From NCBI GenBank assembly GCA_022769085.1, contig JALEKO010000032.1:1-63614 (forward strand): 63,614 nucleotides of DNA. Direction: 5' to 3'. This DNA comes from Peptoniphilaceae bacterium (lineage in GTDB: Bacteria; Bacillota; Clostridia; Tissierellales; Peptoniphilaceae). How positions within the stretch are numbered: position 1 is the first letter of the stretch; each line of letters opens with the position of its first letter. Below, in pieces: positions 1 to 8,722 of the stretch. The translations under genes and the position numbers were made by a program. Under the pieces are notes generated by a model. The model ran no database searches. It was not told the origin of the DNA and worked only from the letters and a program-made list of their open reading frames with translations.

Positions 1-1
1 T

Positions 2-2086
2 AATATACCAGGAATTGAGGGAATAGGAGAAAAAACAGCTTTAAAATATATAAAAAAATATGGGAATTTAGAAAATTTATTTGATCATTTAGATGAAATA
101 AAAGGTGAAAAAGCAAAAGAAAAACTTATTAACGGACAAACAATTGCTTTTATGAGTAGAAAAATAGGAACAATTGTAAAAAATGCTCCAGTTAATTTTG
201 AAATTGAAGATCTTAAATTAACTTCTCCTAACTGGTCTGAAGTTGAAAGTGAATTTGAAAAATATAATTTTACTAAATTTTTAGAAAAAATGCCTAAAGA
301 ACATAAAGAAGGTAAGAATAAATCTCTAGATGAATTTGAATATGAATTTTCAGATGACTGTGAAAAGTATTCTTCAAATCTTCTTCAAAATTCCAAAGCT
401 TTTACATTTAAAGGAATTTACGATGGAGAAAATTATATTAAAAGCAAACTTATATTTATTGCAATAAAACCAATTGGAGAAAAAACAACGATTTTTAAAT
501 ATAATAATCAATTTGTTAAACATTTTAAAAAAGTTTTTGAATCTAATTTAAAAAAATATTCATTTGATATCAAAGAAGAAAAAGTGCTGTTTAAAAAAGA
601 TGGAATAGAAATTTTTTCTCCTTTTGACGATATAATGCTTATGGAATATCTATATGACCCTACAAAATCAGGTTATGAAATAAAAGAAAGTGCTAAGACT
701 TTTTTGAATTTTGAAATTCTTTCAAAAGATGATGTTTTAGGGAAAGGGAAAAATAAGCTAAATTTTAATGATGTTAAAAAAGATAAATTAGGAAGCTACT
801 TATCTTCAAATCTAAACGTCATAGAAAAATTATATGATATTCTTTATAAAAAACTTAAAGAATTTAATATGGTATTTCTTTACGAAGATATAGAAAAAAA
901 ATTAATAGATGTCTTATCATCAATGGAAATAAATGGTTTTGAGACTAAAAAAGAAGTACTTGAAGAAATAAAAGGTGAAGTTTCTAAAAAAATAGACAAT
1001 CTTACAGAAGAAATATATAGTCTTTCAAATGAAGAATTTAATATAAATTCTACAAAGCAGCTTGGGAAAGTTTTATTTGATGACTTAAAGTTACCTGTAA
1101 TAAAAAAGACTAAAACAGGTTATTCAACAGATGCAAAAGTTCTTTCAGCACTTAGAGGTAAGCATCCCATAATTGAAAAAATAGAAGATTATAGAGAGTT
1201 ATATAAACTTAAAAGCACATATCTTGAAAGTCTTGAAGAAGAAATAGAAGATGATAACAGAATAAGATCTACATTTAATCAAACTGTAACATCAACAGGA
1301 AGAATATCATCTAAAGATCCTAATTTGCAGAATTTACCTATAAAAACTGAGAGGGGAAGACTTATCAGAAAAGCATTCGTTGCAAAAAAAGGATATAAAC
1401 TTATTGATGCAGATTATTCACAAATTGAACTTAGACTTTTAGCTCATCTTTCGAAAGATGAAAATATGATAAATGCATTCTTAAACGGAGATGACATACA
1501 CAAAAAAACTGCAAGTGAAGTTTTTCATGTAAAACTTGATGATGTTACGAAAAGTCAAAGATCGAAAGCAAAAGCAGTAAATTTTGGAATAGTATACGGT
1601 ATAAGTTCATTTGGCTTATCTCAAAATTTAAATATATCAAGAAAAGAAGCTAGTGATTACATTGAAGGATATAAAAATTCATACCCTGGTGTAAAAAAAT
1701 ATATGCAAGAAGTTGTGAAATTTGCAAAAGATAATGGTTATACAGAAACTTTGTATCATAGAAGAAGATACATACCAGAAATAAACTCCAGAAATTTCAA
1801 TATGAGAAATTTTGGCGAAAGAATTGCATTAAATACGCCTATTCAAGGTACTGCTGCAGATATTATAAAAATAGCAATGGTAAATGTTTATAAAAAACTG
1901 AAAGAAGAAAATGTGGACGGAAATTTGATACTTCAGATACACGATGAAATTATTTTGGAAGTTAAAGAAAGTGATGTTGAAGTTGCAGCTAAAATTTTGA
2001 AAAAAGAAATGGAAAATGCAGCAAAACTTATGGTTCCTTTGATAGCTGATGTAAATATTGGAGAAAATTTATATGAGTCAAAATAG
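2..2086 (+). CDS. polA: DNA polymerase I, 5'-truncated by the window edge
   Basis: Repair and Okazaki-fragment polymerase. The frame is open from base 2, so the true start lies upstream of the window and the ATG at 152 is internal. The first residues (NIPGIEGIGEKTA) are the helix-hairpin-helix of the 5'-3' exonuclease domain. A proofreading-like domain follows but shows no clear DxE metal motif, so the 3'-5' exonuclease is probably vestigial, as in other Firmicutes Pol I. The polymerase domain is complete: motif A DYSQIELR near 1410, motif B KAVNFGIVYG near 1570 and motif C QIHDE near 1935. The 3' end overlaps coaE. Family assignment is very secure; only the N-terminus is missing. Confidence 0.97.
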   Translation, partial: NIPGIEGIGEKTALKYIKKYGNLENLFDHLDEIKGEKAKEKLINGQTIAFMSRKIGTIVKNAPVNFEIEDLKLTSPNWSEVESEFEKYNFTKFLEKMPKEHKEGKNKSLDEFEYEFSDDCEKYSSNLLQNSKAFTFKGIYDGENYIKSKLIFIAIKPIGEKTTIFKYNNQFVKHFKKVFESNLKKYSFDIKEEKVLFKKDGIEIFSPFDDIMLMEYLYDPTKSGYEIKESAKTFLNFEILSKDDVLGKGKNKLNFNDVKKDKLGSYLSSNLNVIEKLYDILYKKLKEFNMVFLYEDIEKKLIDVLSSMEINGFETKKEVLEEIKGEVSKKIDNLTEEIYSLSNEEFNINSTKQLGKVLFDDLKLPVIKKTKTGYSTDAKVLSALRGKHPIIEKIEDYRELYKLKSTYLESLEEEIEDDNRIRSTFNQTVTSTGRISSKDPNLQNLPIKTERGRLIRKAFVAKKGYKLIDADYSQIELRLLAHLSKDENMINAFLNGDDIHKKTASEVFHVKLDDVTKSQRSKAKAVNFGIVYGISSFGLSQNLNISRKEASDYIEGYKNSYPGVKKYMQEVVKFAKDNGYTETLYHRRRYIPEINSRNFNMRNFGERIALNTPIQGTAADIIKIAMVNVYKKLKEENVDGNLILQIHDEIILEVKESDVEVAAKILKKEMENAAKLMVPLIADVNIGENLYESK

Positions 2087-2666
2087 AATTGTAATAACAG
2101 GCACTATTTCAAGTGGAAAAAGTACAGTATCAAAAATTTTAAGAGACAAAGGATTTTTTGTAATAAGTGCTGATGAAGTTCAGAAAAAATTGCTTGAAAA
2201 AAACAAAAAAAATTATAATGCAATTAAAAATACTCCAGTTTTTAGATCAGTTTTTGATGAAAATGGAAATTTAGATAAAAGTAAGCTTTCAAAAATTATT
2301 TTTTCAGAGGAAGAAAAAAGAAATTTATTAAATAAAATCACTCATCAGAATATATATGATGAAATGGAAGAAGAATATAAAATTTCAAAAAAAAATACAG
2401 TATTTTTTGAAATACCACTTTTTAATCCAAATAATATTAACTTTGAATATGATGAAGTTTGGCTAGTAAAGAGCAATAAAAATATCCAACTTCAAAGGTT
2501 AATGAAAAGGGATAATATTTCATATGATTATTCCCTAAAAAAATTGCAGTCTCAGGGGAATGAGAATATAAATTATGATGTATTAATAAAAAATGACGAC
2601 AATATTGAAAACCTTAAAAATCAGATTTATAAATTATTAAAGGAAAAGAATTATGAAACTTATTAA
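2073..2666 (+). CDS. coaE: Dephospho-CoA kinase
   Basis: Phosphorylates the 3'-hydroxyl of the dephospho-CoA ribose, the last step of coenzyme A synthesis in the cytosol. The P-loop TGTISSGKST sits about ten residues in, followed by an ADEVQ segment typical of the substrate-binding part of the family; length (197 aa) is normal. I place the start at ATG 2073, inside the end of polA, because GGAG at 2060-2063 is correctly spaced; the TTG at 2058 would add five residues and has no better ribosome site. polA-coaE is a common gene pair in Firmicutes. The next gene starts before this one ends, so the three are probably translationally coupled. Confidence 0.93.
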   Translation: MSQNRIVITGTISSGKSTVSKILRDKGFFVISADEVQKKLLEKNKKNYNAIKNTPVFRSVFDENGNLDKSKLSKIIFSEEEKRNLLNKITHQNIYDEMEEEYKISKKNTVFFEIPLFNPNNINFEYDEVWLVKSNKNIQLQRLMKRDNISYDYSLKKLQSQGNENINYDVLIKNDDNIENLKNQIYKLLKEKNYETY

Positions 2667-3309
2667 AAATTTAATGAAGATAGTTTTAGCATTACTTATT
2701 GCAGTATTAATGGCTTTTGGAATAAGTTTTTTTGCAGTATATTATCAAACATCAAGAGATAATATAGATTATCAGCAGGAAATAGAAAAATATGCAAAAG
2801 AATATGATATGGATCCCCTTTTTATTGCATCGGTTGTAAAAGTTGAAAGTGGATATAATAATGAAGCTGAAAGCCATATGGGTGCATATGGCCTTATGCA
2901 ATTACTTGATGAGACAGCAGAACATATTTCACAACTTGAAAGTATAAAATACGAAAAAGACAAATTAAATAATCCTGATTATAATTTAAAACTTGGAGTT
3001 GCATATCTTAATTATTTATATAATTATTTTGGAAATTGGGATTTGGTTCTTGCAGCATATAATGGTGGAATAGGAAATGTTGATTCGTGGATAAATAATG
3101 GAACTTTATCTCAGGTAAATCCTGATATTACAAAAATTCCTATAACAGAAACGAGAAAATATGTTTCAAAAGTAAATTCAACATATAATATTTATAAAAT
3201 ATTTTATAAAGATAAACTTCCGAGTGACGATGAACTTGAAGATACATTTAAATTAGCTGAAAAAAATTATATTTCTTTTATTAAAAATATTTTTGGCGAT
3301 TTAATATGA
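2653..3309 (+). CDS. Membrane-anchored lytic transglycosylase (Slt/MltE type)
   Basis: Probably cleaves the glycan strands of peptidoglycan. Residues 8-28 form a single hydrophobic helix that would anchor the protein outside the cell. The SLT domain follows from about residue 38: DMDPLFIASVVKVESGYN carries the catalytic Glu, MGAYGLMQL is the family's GxxGLMQ motif, and AAYNGGIGNV is the third conserved block. At 218 aa it matches short Firmicutes SLT proteins found beside coaE. It overlaps the end of coaE by 14 bases and has a purine-rich ribosome site (AAAGGAAAAG). The cell-wall role is inferred from family; the exact cleavage products cannot be read from sequence. Confidence 0.9.
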   Translation: MKLIKNLMKIVLALLIAVLMAFGISFFAVYYQTSRDNIDYQQEIEKYAKEYDMDPLFIASVVKVESGYNNEAESHMGAYGLMQLLDETAEHISQLESIKYEKDKLNNPDYNLKLGVAYLNYLYNYFGNWDLVLAAYNGGIGNVDSWINNGTLSQVNPDITKIPITETRKYVSKVNSTYNIYKIFYKDKLPSDDELEDTFKLAEKNYISFIKNIFGDLI

Positions 3310-3313
3310 ATTC

Positions 3314-3342
3314 TTGATAAAATTGTAGATAAGTTTTATAAT
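3314..3342 (+). promoter_or_regulatory. Promoter of the rnf operon
   Basis: TTGATA (3314-3319), 17 bases, then a perfect TATAAT (3337-3342), just before the AAAGGAG of rnfC. It fits a housekeeping sigma-A promoter and starts the six-gene rnf transcript. Confidence 0.75.
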
Positions 3343-3372
3343 TAATAGGAATACATAGAGAAAGGAGATGCT

Positions 3373-4692
3373 ATGGCTCTTAAAAATTTGACATTTAAGC
3401 GAGGAGTTCATATTCCTGAATACAAAGAGTTGTCATGTGATGCTGCAGTTTTTAATGCAAATACACCAAAAATTGTGACAATTCCTTTAAGTATGCATAT
3501 TGGTGCTCCTGCAAAATGCATAGTAAAAAAGAATGATGAAGTCAAAGTTGGGCAGTTAATTGGAGAAGCAAATGGTAACTTCTCTGCAAACATTTACTCA
3601 TCTGTTTCAGGTGTCGTAAAAAATATTGAGACTGTTCAAACAATAGGATCAAAGACTTCAGAAGCTGTTGTTATAGAAACTGATGGATTAAATACGATTG
3701 GGTATGAACCTAAAGATATTGATGGATCAAAATTAAGTCCTGAAGAAATTGTAGAAAAGATAAAAGAAGCTGGAATCGTAGGAATGGGAGGAGCAGGTTT
3801 TCCTACTCATATAAAATATACACCACAAAAACCAGTGGATACAATCATTGTAAATGGTGCAGAATGTGAACCTTATGTAACAAGCGATGATGCTTTAATG
3901 AAGCTAAAACCTGAAAATATAGTAAAAGGTTTAGAGCTTGAAATGAAAGCTGTTGGTGCAAAAAGAGGAATAATTGCAATAGAAGATAATAAAAAAGAAG
4001 CAACTGAAAAAATTAAAAATGCAGTTGAAAATCTGAAAATAAATGGAATTGAAGTTTATAATCTTATTACAAAGTATCCTCAGGGAGATGAAAAAAGGCT
4101 CATTGATGCATGCTTGAATAGAGAAGTACCTTCAGGAGCTCTTCCTGCTGATGTTGGGGCAATTGTATCGAATGCATCAACTACAAATGCAATATTTGAA
4201 GCGTGTTATTTAAACAAACCACTTTATGAAAGATACATAACAGTAACAGGACATGCAGTAAAAGAACCTCATAATCTTTTAGTTCCTATAGGAACGCATA
4301 TAATTGATTTAATAAATCAATGCGGAGGATTAAATACTGAAGTTGGAAAAGTAATAAGTGGTGGGCCAATGATGGGAATTGCACAACAATCTTTTGATAC
4401 TCCTGTTGAAAAAGCAACAAATTCAATTCTAGTCATGACTGAAGAAGAAAGCAGGGTTGAAAAAATAAATCCATGTATTAGATGTGCAAGATGTGTATCT
4501 GTATGCCCTGTAGGTCTATTACCATTATATATTCACAAATTTTCATTACAGAAAGATTTTGATAAAGCTTCTTCTTTTAACATAATGGATTGTATTGAAT
4601 GTGGGTCATGTTCATTTGTATGCCCTTCAAACAGACCTCTTGTTGAAGCAATAAGATTTGGTAAAAGAGAAATCAAGGCTTCTGGTAAATAA
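3373..4692 (+). CDS. rnfC: Rnf complex subunit C (ferredoxin:NAD+ oxidoreductase)
   Basis: Peripheral cytoplasmic subunit of the ion-pumping Rnf complex, carrying the NAD/FMN site and two [4Fe-4S] clusters. The flavin/NAD-binding loop VGMGGAGFPTHIKY is near residue 137 and is followed by the NGAECEPY motif. Two cluster motifs lie near the C-terminus, CIRCARCVSVCP and CIECGSCSFVCP. Length (439 aa) is normal, with no long C-terminal repeat extension of the proteobacterial kind. The start has a strong AAAGGAG at 3361. First gene of rnfCDGEAB, the gene order of clostridial and acetogen Rnf. Confidence 0.97.
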   Translation: MALKNLTFKRGVHIPEYKELSCDAAVFNANTPKIVTIPLSMHIGAPAKCIVKKNDEVKVGQLIGEANGNFSANIYSSVSGVVKNIETVQTIGSKTSEAVVIETDGLNTIGYEPKDIDGSKLSPEEIVEKIKEAGIVGMGGAGFPTHIKYTPQKPVDTIIVNGAECEPYVTSDDALMKLKPENIVKGLELEMKAVGAKRGIIAIEDNKKEATEKIKNAVENLKINGIEVYNLITKYPQGDEKRLIDACLNREVPSGALPADVGAIVSNASTTNAIFEACYLNKPLYERYITVTGHAVKEPHNLLVPIGTHIIDLINQCGGLNTEVGKVISGGPMMGIAQQSFDTPVEKATNSILVMTEEESRVEKINPCIRCARCVSVCPVGLLPLYIHKFSLQKDFDKASSFNIMDCIECGSCSFVCPSNRPLVEAIRFGKREIKASGK

Positions 4693-4703
4693 AAGGAGAA
4701 AAA

Positions 4704-4739
4704 ATGTTTTATAAAAAAATTAAAAAGGAGTTTTGCTAA
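4704..4739 (+). CDS. Possible 11-codon leader peptide before rnfD
   Basis: A tiny frame, MFYKKIKKEFC then TAA, sits between rnfC and rnfD. It has its own ribosome site (AAAAGGAG at 4691-4698), and its stop overlaps the rnfD start as TAATG. The rnfD ribosome site (AAAAAGGAG) lies inside its last codons. This layout would let ribosomes finishing the peptide restart on rnfD. I cannot tell whether it is translated; an A-rich spacer could produce it by chance. Confidence 0.3.
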   Translation: MFYKKIKKEFC

Positions 4740-5686
4740 TGGAAAAACAATTACTTGTTACATCAACTCCACACATAAAAAGTAAGAATACAGTAACATC
4801 TGAAATGCTTAAAGTAATTATTGCACTTATACCTACAGGCCTTTGCGGAATATGGTTTTTTGGAATTAGAGCTTTAATATTGATTCTTACTTCTGTATTT
4901 TCTTGTGTGGTGTTTGAATTTATATGTAATAAAATAATGAAAAGAAAATCAACTATTGGGGATTTATCCGCAGTAGTAACAGGGATGTTACTTGCTTACA
5001 ATGTGACAGTTACAATTCCTATTTGGCAACTAGTTTGCGGTGCATTTTTTGCAATTATAGTATGTAAAATGCTTTTTGGTGGATTAGGACAGAATATAAT
5101 AAATCCAGCTTTAGGAGCAAGAGCTTTTTTACTTGCGTCATGGCCTGCATCAATGAGTAATTTTGTACTACCTTCATCTGATGCATTTACAACATCTGCA
5201 ACTACATCTGCTACCGTTCTTTCAGGAGGATCAGTACCTTCCCTAACAGACATGTTTATAGGAAATATGGGAGGAACAATTGGAGAAGTTTCTACACTTG
5301 CAATATTAATTGGTGCAGCTTTCTTAGTTTTTACAAAAGTTATATCATTAAGAATACCTATTACATATATACTAACGACTGCAATTTTACTTTCTATATT
5401 TAATAAATCGATAAGTATAATTCCTGTACAGTTATTAAGTGGTGGAATAATGCTAGGAGCATTCTTTATGGCAACTGATTATACAACAAGCCCTGTTACA
5501 CCTTTAGGACAAATTATTTTTGCACTGGGTTGTGGAATTCTAACTGCTATCATAAGAACTTTTGGCGGCTATCCAGAAGGTGTAAGCTATTCGATTTTAC
5601 TGATGAATATTTGTGTTCCTCTAATAGAAAAATTTACTGTTCCAAAAGTTTTTGGACATGTAAAGAAAGGAGCTGAAAATGAATAA
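4739..5686 (+). CDS. rnfD: Rnf complex membrane subunit D
   Basis: Integral membrane subunit of the Rnf complex, part of the ion path and normally carrying a covalent FMN on a Thr. Most of the 315 residues form hydrophobic helices. The ATG at 4739 is preferred over the TTG at 4733, since AAAAAGGAG is correctly placed for it. The region expected to hold the flavin attachment site (about 5185-5220) reads as two tandem TSAT units instead of the usual SGAT, so the exact Thr is uncertain. The gene overlaps the end of a tiny upstream frame and, at its own end, the start of rnfG by eight bases. Confidence 0.95.
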   Translation: MEKQLLVTSTPHIKSKNTVTSEMLKVIIALIPTGLCGIWFFGIRALILILTSVFSCVVFEFICNKIMKRKSTIGDLSAVVTGMLLAYNVTVTIPIWQLVCGAFFAIIVCKMLFGGLGQNIINPALGARAFLLASWPASMSNFVLPSSDAFTTSATTSATVLSGGSVPSLTDMFIGNMGGTIGEVSTLAILIGAAFLVFTKVISLRIPITYILTTAILLSIFNKSISIIPVQLLSGGIMLGAFFMATDYTTSPVTPLGQIIFALGCGILTAIIRTFGGYPEGVSYSILLMNICVPLIEKFTVPKVFGHVKKGAENE

Positions 5687-6236
5687 GTCATTTACACTGG
5701 GAATTAAACTCTTTGTAATAACTTCAATTGCAGGATTGTTACTTGCTTTTACAAATTCTCTTACTGAACCTATCATAATAGCTCGCCAACAACAACAGCT
5801 TAAAGATTCACTTGGAGTAATTCTTGAAAATGCAGAAAATTTTGAAGAGCTCGATTCAAAAGATTCATCACCTGATATAATTGGAGCATATAAAGGAACT
5901 GATGGTTCAAAAACCGTTGGATATGTATTTGAAATTGATGAGCCTGGTGGATATGGTGGAAATATTCATTTTCTTATCGGATTTGATGATCAAATGAAAT
6001 TAACAGGATTTAAATCAATAAGCCATTCAGAGTCTGCAGGTTTTGGTGCTAAAATGGATGATCCAGAGTTTAATGAAGGCCTTGTAGGCACAGATGCTAC
6101 AAAAGAAGTTAGTGCATCAAAAGATGGATCAGGAGAAAATGAAATTTTAGCAATTTCAGGTGCTACATATTCAACAAGCACTATTGTAAATGGTATAAAT
6201 TCAGCAAGAGAGTTTGCTGAAGGATTGGAGAAATAA
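5679..6236 (+). CDS. rnfG: Rnf complex subunit G, FMN-binding
   Basis: Membrane-anchored, mostly extracytoplasmic subunit that carries covalently bound FMN within Rnf. One N-terminal helix (residues 8-28) precedes an FMN-binding domain. The flavin attachment motif SGAT is at residues 160-163, making Thr163 the predicted attachment residue, and the HSESAGFGAK segment typical of the fold lies near 116-125. Length (185 aa) is usual for Firmicutes. Attachment requires an ApbE-type flavin transferase, which is not encoded in this window. Ribosome site AAAGGAG is well placed in the end of rnfD. Confidence 0.95.
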   Translation: MNKSFTLGIKLFVITSIAGLLLAFTNSLTEPIIIARQQQQLKDSLGVILENAENFEELDSKDSSPDIIGAYKGTDGSKTVGYVFEIDEPGGYGGNIHFLIGFDDQMKLTGFKSISHSESAGFGAKMDDPEFNEGLVGTDATKEVSASKDGSGENEILAISGATYSTSTIVNGINSAREFAEGLEK

Positions 6237-6237
6237 T

Positions 6238-6843
6238 ATGAAGCTTTCAAAAATTTTTAAAGAAGGTATTTTTACAAATAACCCTGTATTAATTCAAATG
6301 GTTGGGCTTTGTTCAACACTTGCAATTTCTTCAAGTTTTGCCAACTCAATTGGAATGGGAATTTCAGTTATTTTTGTACTTACATGCTCAAATATAGTTA
6401 TTTCCCTTTTAAGAAATTTTATTCCAAATGAAATAAGAATTCCTGCTTTTATAGTTGTAATAGCAAGCTTTGTAACAATAGTTCAAATGGTTTTGGAAGC
6501 ATATGTTCCAGCCTTGTATGATTCACTTGGAATTTTTATTCCTTTAATCGTTGTAAACTGTATAATACTTGCAAGGGCTGAAGGATTTGCATATTCAAAT
6601 GGAGTTATTCCATCGATTGTAGATGGATTAGGTCAAGGTCTTGGATATACTTTAACAATTGGAATATTAGGATTTGTTAGAGAAATTTTTGGAACAGGAT
6701 CTATTTTAGGAATGACATTAATACCTGAAGAATATACAATTGGTTTTATGACACAACCTGCTAGCTCTTTTATCCTTTTAGGAGTTATGCTTGCGATTGT
6801 TTCAGTTATCGGAAATAGAAAAAAAGAAAAGGAGATTAATTAA
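6238..6843 (+). CDS. rnfE: Rnf complex membrane subunit E
   Basis: Polytopic membrane subunit of Rnf, homologous to RnfA, with about six transmembrane helices and a pseudo-symmetric partner arrangement. Conserved blocks include NPVLIQMVGLC near the N-terminus and PLIVVNCIILARAE in the middle; the Cys residues in these blocks are the expected ligands of the membrane-embedded iron cluster shared with RnfA. The start at ATG 6238 is chosen because GGAG at 6227-6230 fits it; the upstream TTG at 6214 lies inside rnfG. It overlaps rnfA by one base (TAATG). Confidence 0.95.
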   Translation: MKLSKIFKEGIFTNNPVLIQMVGLCSTLAISSSFANSIGMGISVIFVLTCSNIVISLLRNFIPNEIRIPAFIVVIASFVTIVQMVLEAYVPALYDSLGIFIPLIVVNCIILARAEGFAYSNGVIPSIVDGLGQGLGYTLTIGILGFVREIFGTGSILGMTLIPEEYTIGFMTQPASSFILLGVMLAIVSVIGNRKKEKEIN

Positions 6844-7418
6844 TGGAAGGAATTTTTTCAATAATTATAGGAACAATCTTTGTAAACAATTATGTATTGG
6901 GACAATTTTTGGGAATATGTCCAACAATAGGAGTTACAAAAAAAGTTGAAACGGCTACAGGAATGGGACTAGCTGTTATATTTGTAATAACACTTGCTTC
7001 TATAATCACATGGTTTGTTCAATATTACATACTTGATATTTTTAACATAGGTTATTTACAAACAATAACTTTCATTTTAGTTATTGCAGCACTTGTACAG
7101 ATGGTTGAAATGGTTTTAAAGAAAGTAAGTCCAAATTTATATTCAGCACTTGGAGTTTATCTTCCTCTTATAACTACAAATTGTGTAGTACTTGGCGTTG
7201 CAATAAAAAATATAGATAATGGATATAATCTTTTTGAAACTATAGTTTATTCAATATCTGCATCGGTTGGATTTTTAATAGCCTTAATAATTCTTGCTTC
7301 AATAAGAGAAAGACTTGAAACTTCAGATGTTCCAAAAGCATTCAAAGGAGTACCGATTGCACTTGTAACATTAGGTCTTATGGCAATAGCATTTATGGGC
7401 TTTGCAGGACTTGTATGA
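6843..7418 (+). CDS. rnfA: Rnf complex membrane subunit A
   Basis: Polytopic membrane subunit paired with RnfE in the ion-translocating core. Signature blocks NNYVLGQFLGICP near residue 14 and PLITTNCVVLGVA near residue 105 contain the Cys residues expected to hold the inter-subunit iron-sulfur centre. Length (191 aa) is normal and about six helices are evident. The start codon overlaps the rnfE stop, so translation is likely coupled. Family assignment is secure. Confidence 0.95.
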   Translation: MEGIFSIIIGTIFVNNYVLGQFLGICPTIGVTKKVETATGMGLAVIFVITLASIITWFVQYYILDIFNIGYLQTITFILVIAALVQMVEMVLKKVSPNLYSALGVYLPLITTNCVVLGVAIKNIDNGYNLFETIVYSISASVGFLIALIILASIRERLETSDVPKAFKGVPIALVTLGLMAIAFMGFAGLV

Positions 7419-7432
7419 GAAAGGATTGAATT

Positions 7433-8239
7433 ATGAATATCGGTTTAATTATAACACCTGTAGTAGTTCTTGCGATTATGGGTTTTGTATTTGCATTTTT
7501 GCTTGGGATTGTAAGCGAAAAGTTTTACGTCGAAGTTGATTTAAAACAAAAGAAGGTTAGAGAAGTTCTTCCTGGAGCAAACTGTGGAGCATGTGGATAT
7601 CCTGGATGTGATGGATGTGCAGCTGCAATAGCAAATAAAGAAGCACCTGCTAGTGCATGTGTAATTGGAGGAGCTGATGTTGCAGCAAAAGTAGCAGAAG
7701 CAATTGGCGAAGTTGCTGATTTTTCACAAGAGAAAAAATTAGCACTTGTAAAATGTAACGGTGACTGCAATAATTCTGTTGAAAAATTTCATTATGAAGG
7801 AATTAAAGACTGTAGAGCTATGATTTCTTATTTTGGTGGAAGCAAAGCCTGCTCATATGGATGCTTAGGATGTGGATCTTGCGTTGATGCATGTGAATTT
7901 GATGCTATACATATTAAAAATAATATTGCTGTTGTAGATAGAAACAAATGCGTAGCATGTGGAGCATGCGTTAAAATATGTCCGAAAAATATAATAGAGC
8001 TTGTTCCTGAATCAATGAACTATGCAGTTTTATGTATGAGTCAAGATAAAGGAAAAGATGTTAGAAGTAATTGTAAAGTAGGATGTATAGGATGTAGGAT
8101 ATGTAGTAAAACTTATCCAGAAGCTTTCGAGATAAACTCAAATCTTTCAAAAGAAACTGGAATTGAAAATCCAGATATGAGTTTAATTGATGAAGCAATA
8201 AATAAATGCCCTATGAATTCAATTCATAAATTAAATTAA
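7433..8239 (+). CDS. rnfB: Rnf complex subunit B, ferredoxin-like, with one cluster site missing
   Basis: Electron-entry subunit that takes electrons from ferredoxin. An N-terminal helix is followed by the Fe-S domain CGACGYPGCDGC (residues 51-62) with Cys76, then a complete two-cluster ferredoxin domain (CLGCGSCVDAC and CVACGACVKICP, residues 144-183). The last ferredoxin domain is unusual: CIGCRIC (218-224) and the Cys-Pro at 259-260 remain, but the first Cys-Pro has become Tyr228-Pro and the second CxxCxxC is absent. What is left is exactly one cluster's ligand set. RBS GAAAGGA. The function is secure; the reduced cluster count is read directly from the sequence. Confidence 0.95.
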   Translation: MNIGLIITPVVVLAIMGFVFAFLLGIVSEKFYVEVDLKQKKVREVLPGANCGACGYPGCDGCAAAIANKEAPASACVIGGADVAAKVAEAIGEVADFSQEKKLALVKCNGDCNNSVEKFHYEGIKDCRAMISYFGGSKACSYGCLGCGSCVDACEFDAIHIKNNIAVVDRNKCVACGACVKICPKNIIELVPESMNYAVLCMSQDKGKDVRSNCKVGCIGCRICSKTYPEAFEINSNLSKETGIENPDMSLIDEAINKCPMNSIHKLN

Positions 8240-8250
8240 ATATAATATTT

Positions 8251-8284
8251 GCCGAAAACCTAATTAGGTTTTCGGCTTTTTTTA
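8251..8284 (+). terminator. Terminator of the rnf operon
   Basis: GCCGAAAACCTAATTAGGTTTTCGGC at 8251-8276 is a near-perfect palindrome followed by a T run. It ends the rnf transcript 12 bases after the rnfB stop. Confidence 0.92.
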
Positions 8285-8300
8285 TTTAAACTTTTGTTTT

Positions 8301-8329
8301 TTGACAATATAATTAAGTAGTGTTAAACT
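8301..8329 (+). promoter_or_regulatory. Promoter for the NusG-II / Gx transporter / radC / mre group
   Basis: TTGACA (8301-8306), 17 bases, then TAAACT (8324-8329) preceded by TGT, an extended -10. It lies directly before the NusG-II gene. No terminator is visible until after the RNase G gene, so the transcript may run to about 17.1 kb. Confidence 0.65.
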
Positions 8330-8344
8330 TTTTAAGAGGTGTTT

Positions 8345-8722
8345 ATGAAATTAAAAAAAGGAGACTATATTGTAACATTTTCATTAGTTATATTAAGCCT
8401 CTTGATTGCCTTTTTATCAGGAGCTTTTAAAGAAAAGGTAAGAGGAGATACACTTGTCGTCGAACTTAATGGTGAAATTTATGCAAAATATCCGTTGAGT
8501 GAAGAAAAAGTATTTGAAATAAAAACAAAAGAAGGATGGTACAATAAAATAGAAATAAAAAGCGGATATGCTGATATGATAGAATCAAATTGTAATGACC
8601 AAATATGTGTCAACATGAAACCTATAAAAGATGAGGGAGAGACAATAATATGTTTACCTCATAAAATGCTTTTAAGAGTTGAAAGTGAAAAAGATGGGAA
8701 ACTTGATACGGTGATCTATTAA
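8345..8722 (+). CDS. NusG domain II protein, membrane-anchored
   Basis: Small protein with one N-terminal transmembrane helix (about residues 9-27) and an extracytoplasmic NusG domain II (residues 35-125). The CNDQICVNM segment and the CLPHKM segment are the conserved motif of this COG5341-type family. Its function is unknown; it usually sits beside a Gx transporter gene and often near rnf, which holds here. I use ATG 8345 with AAGAGG upstream instead of the in-frame GTG at 8339, which lies inside the ribosome site. The stop overlaps the next start as TAATG. Confidence 0.85.
   Translation: MKLKKGDYIVTFSLVILSLLIAFLSGAFKEKVRGDTLVVELNGEIYAKYPLSEEKVFEIKTKEGWYNKIEIKSGYADMIESNCNDQICVNMKPIKDEGETIICLPHKMLLRVESEKDGKLDTVIY

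Noticed and set aside
152-2086. ATG at 152 as the start of DNA polymerase I
   Set aside because: The frame is open and polA-like back to base 2, so this Met is internal.
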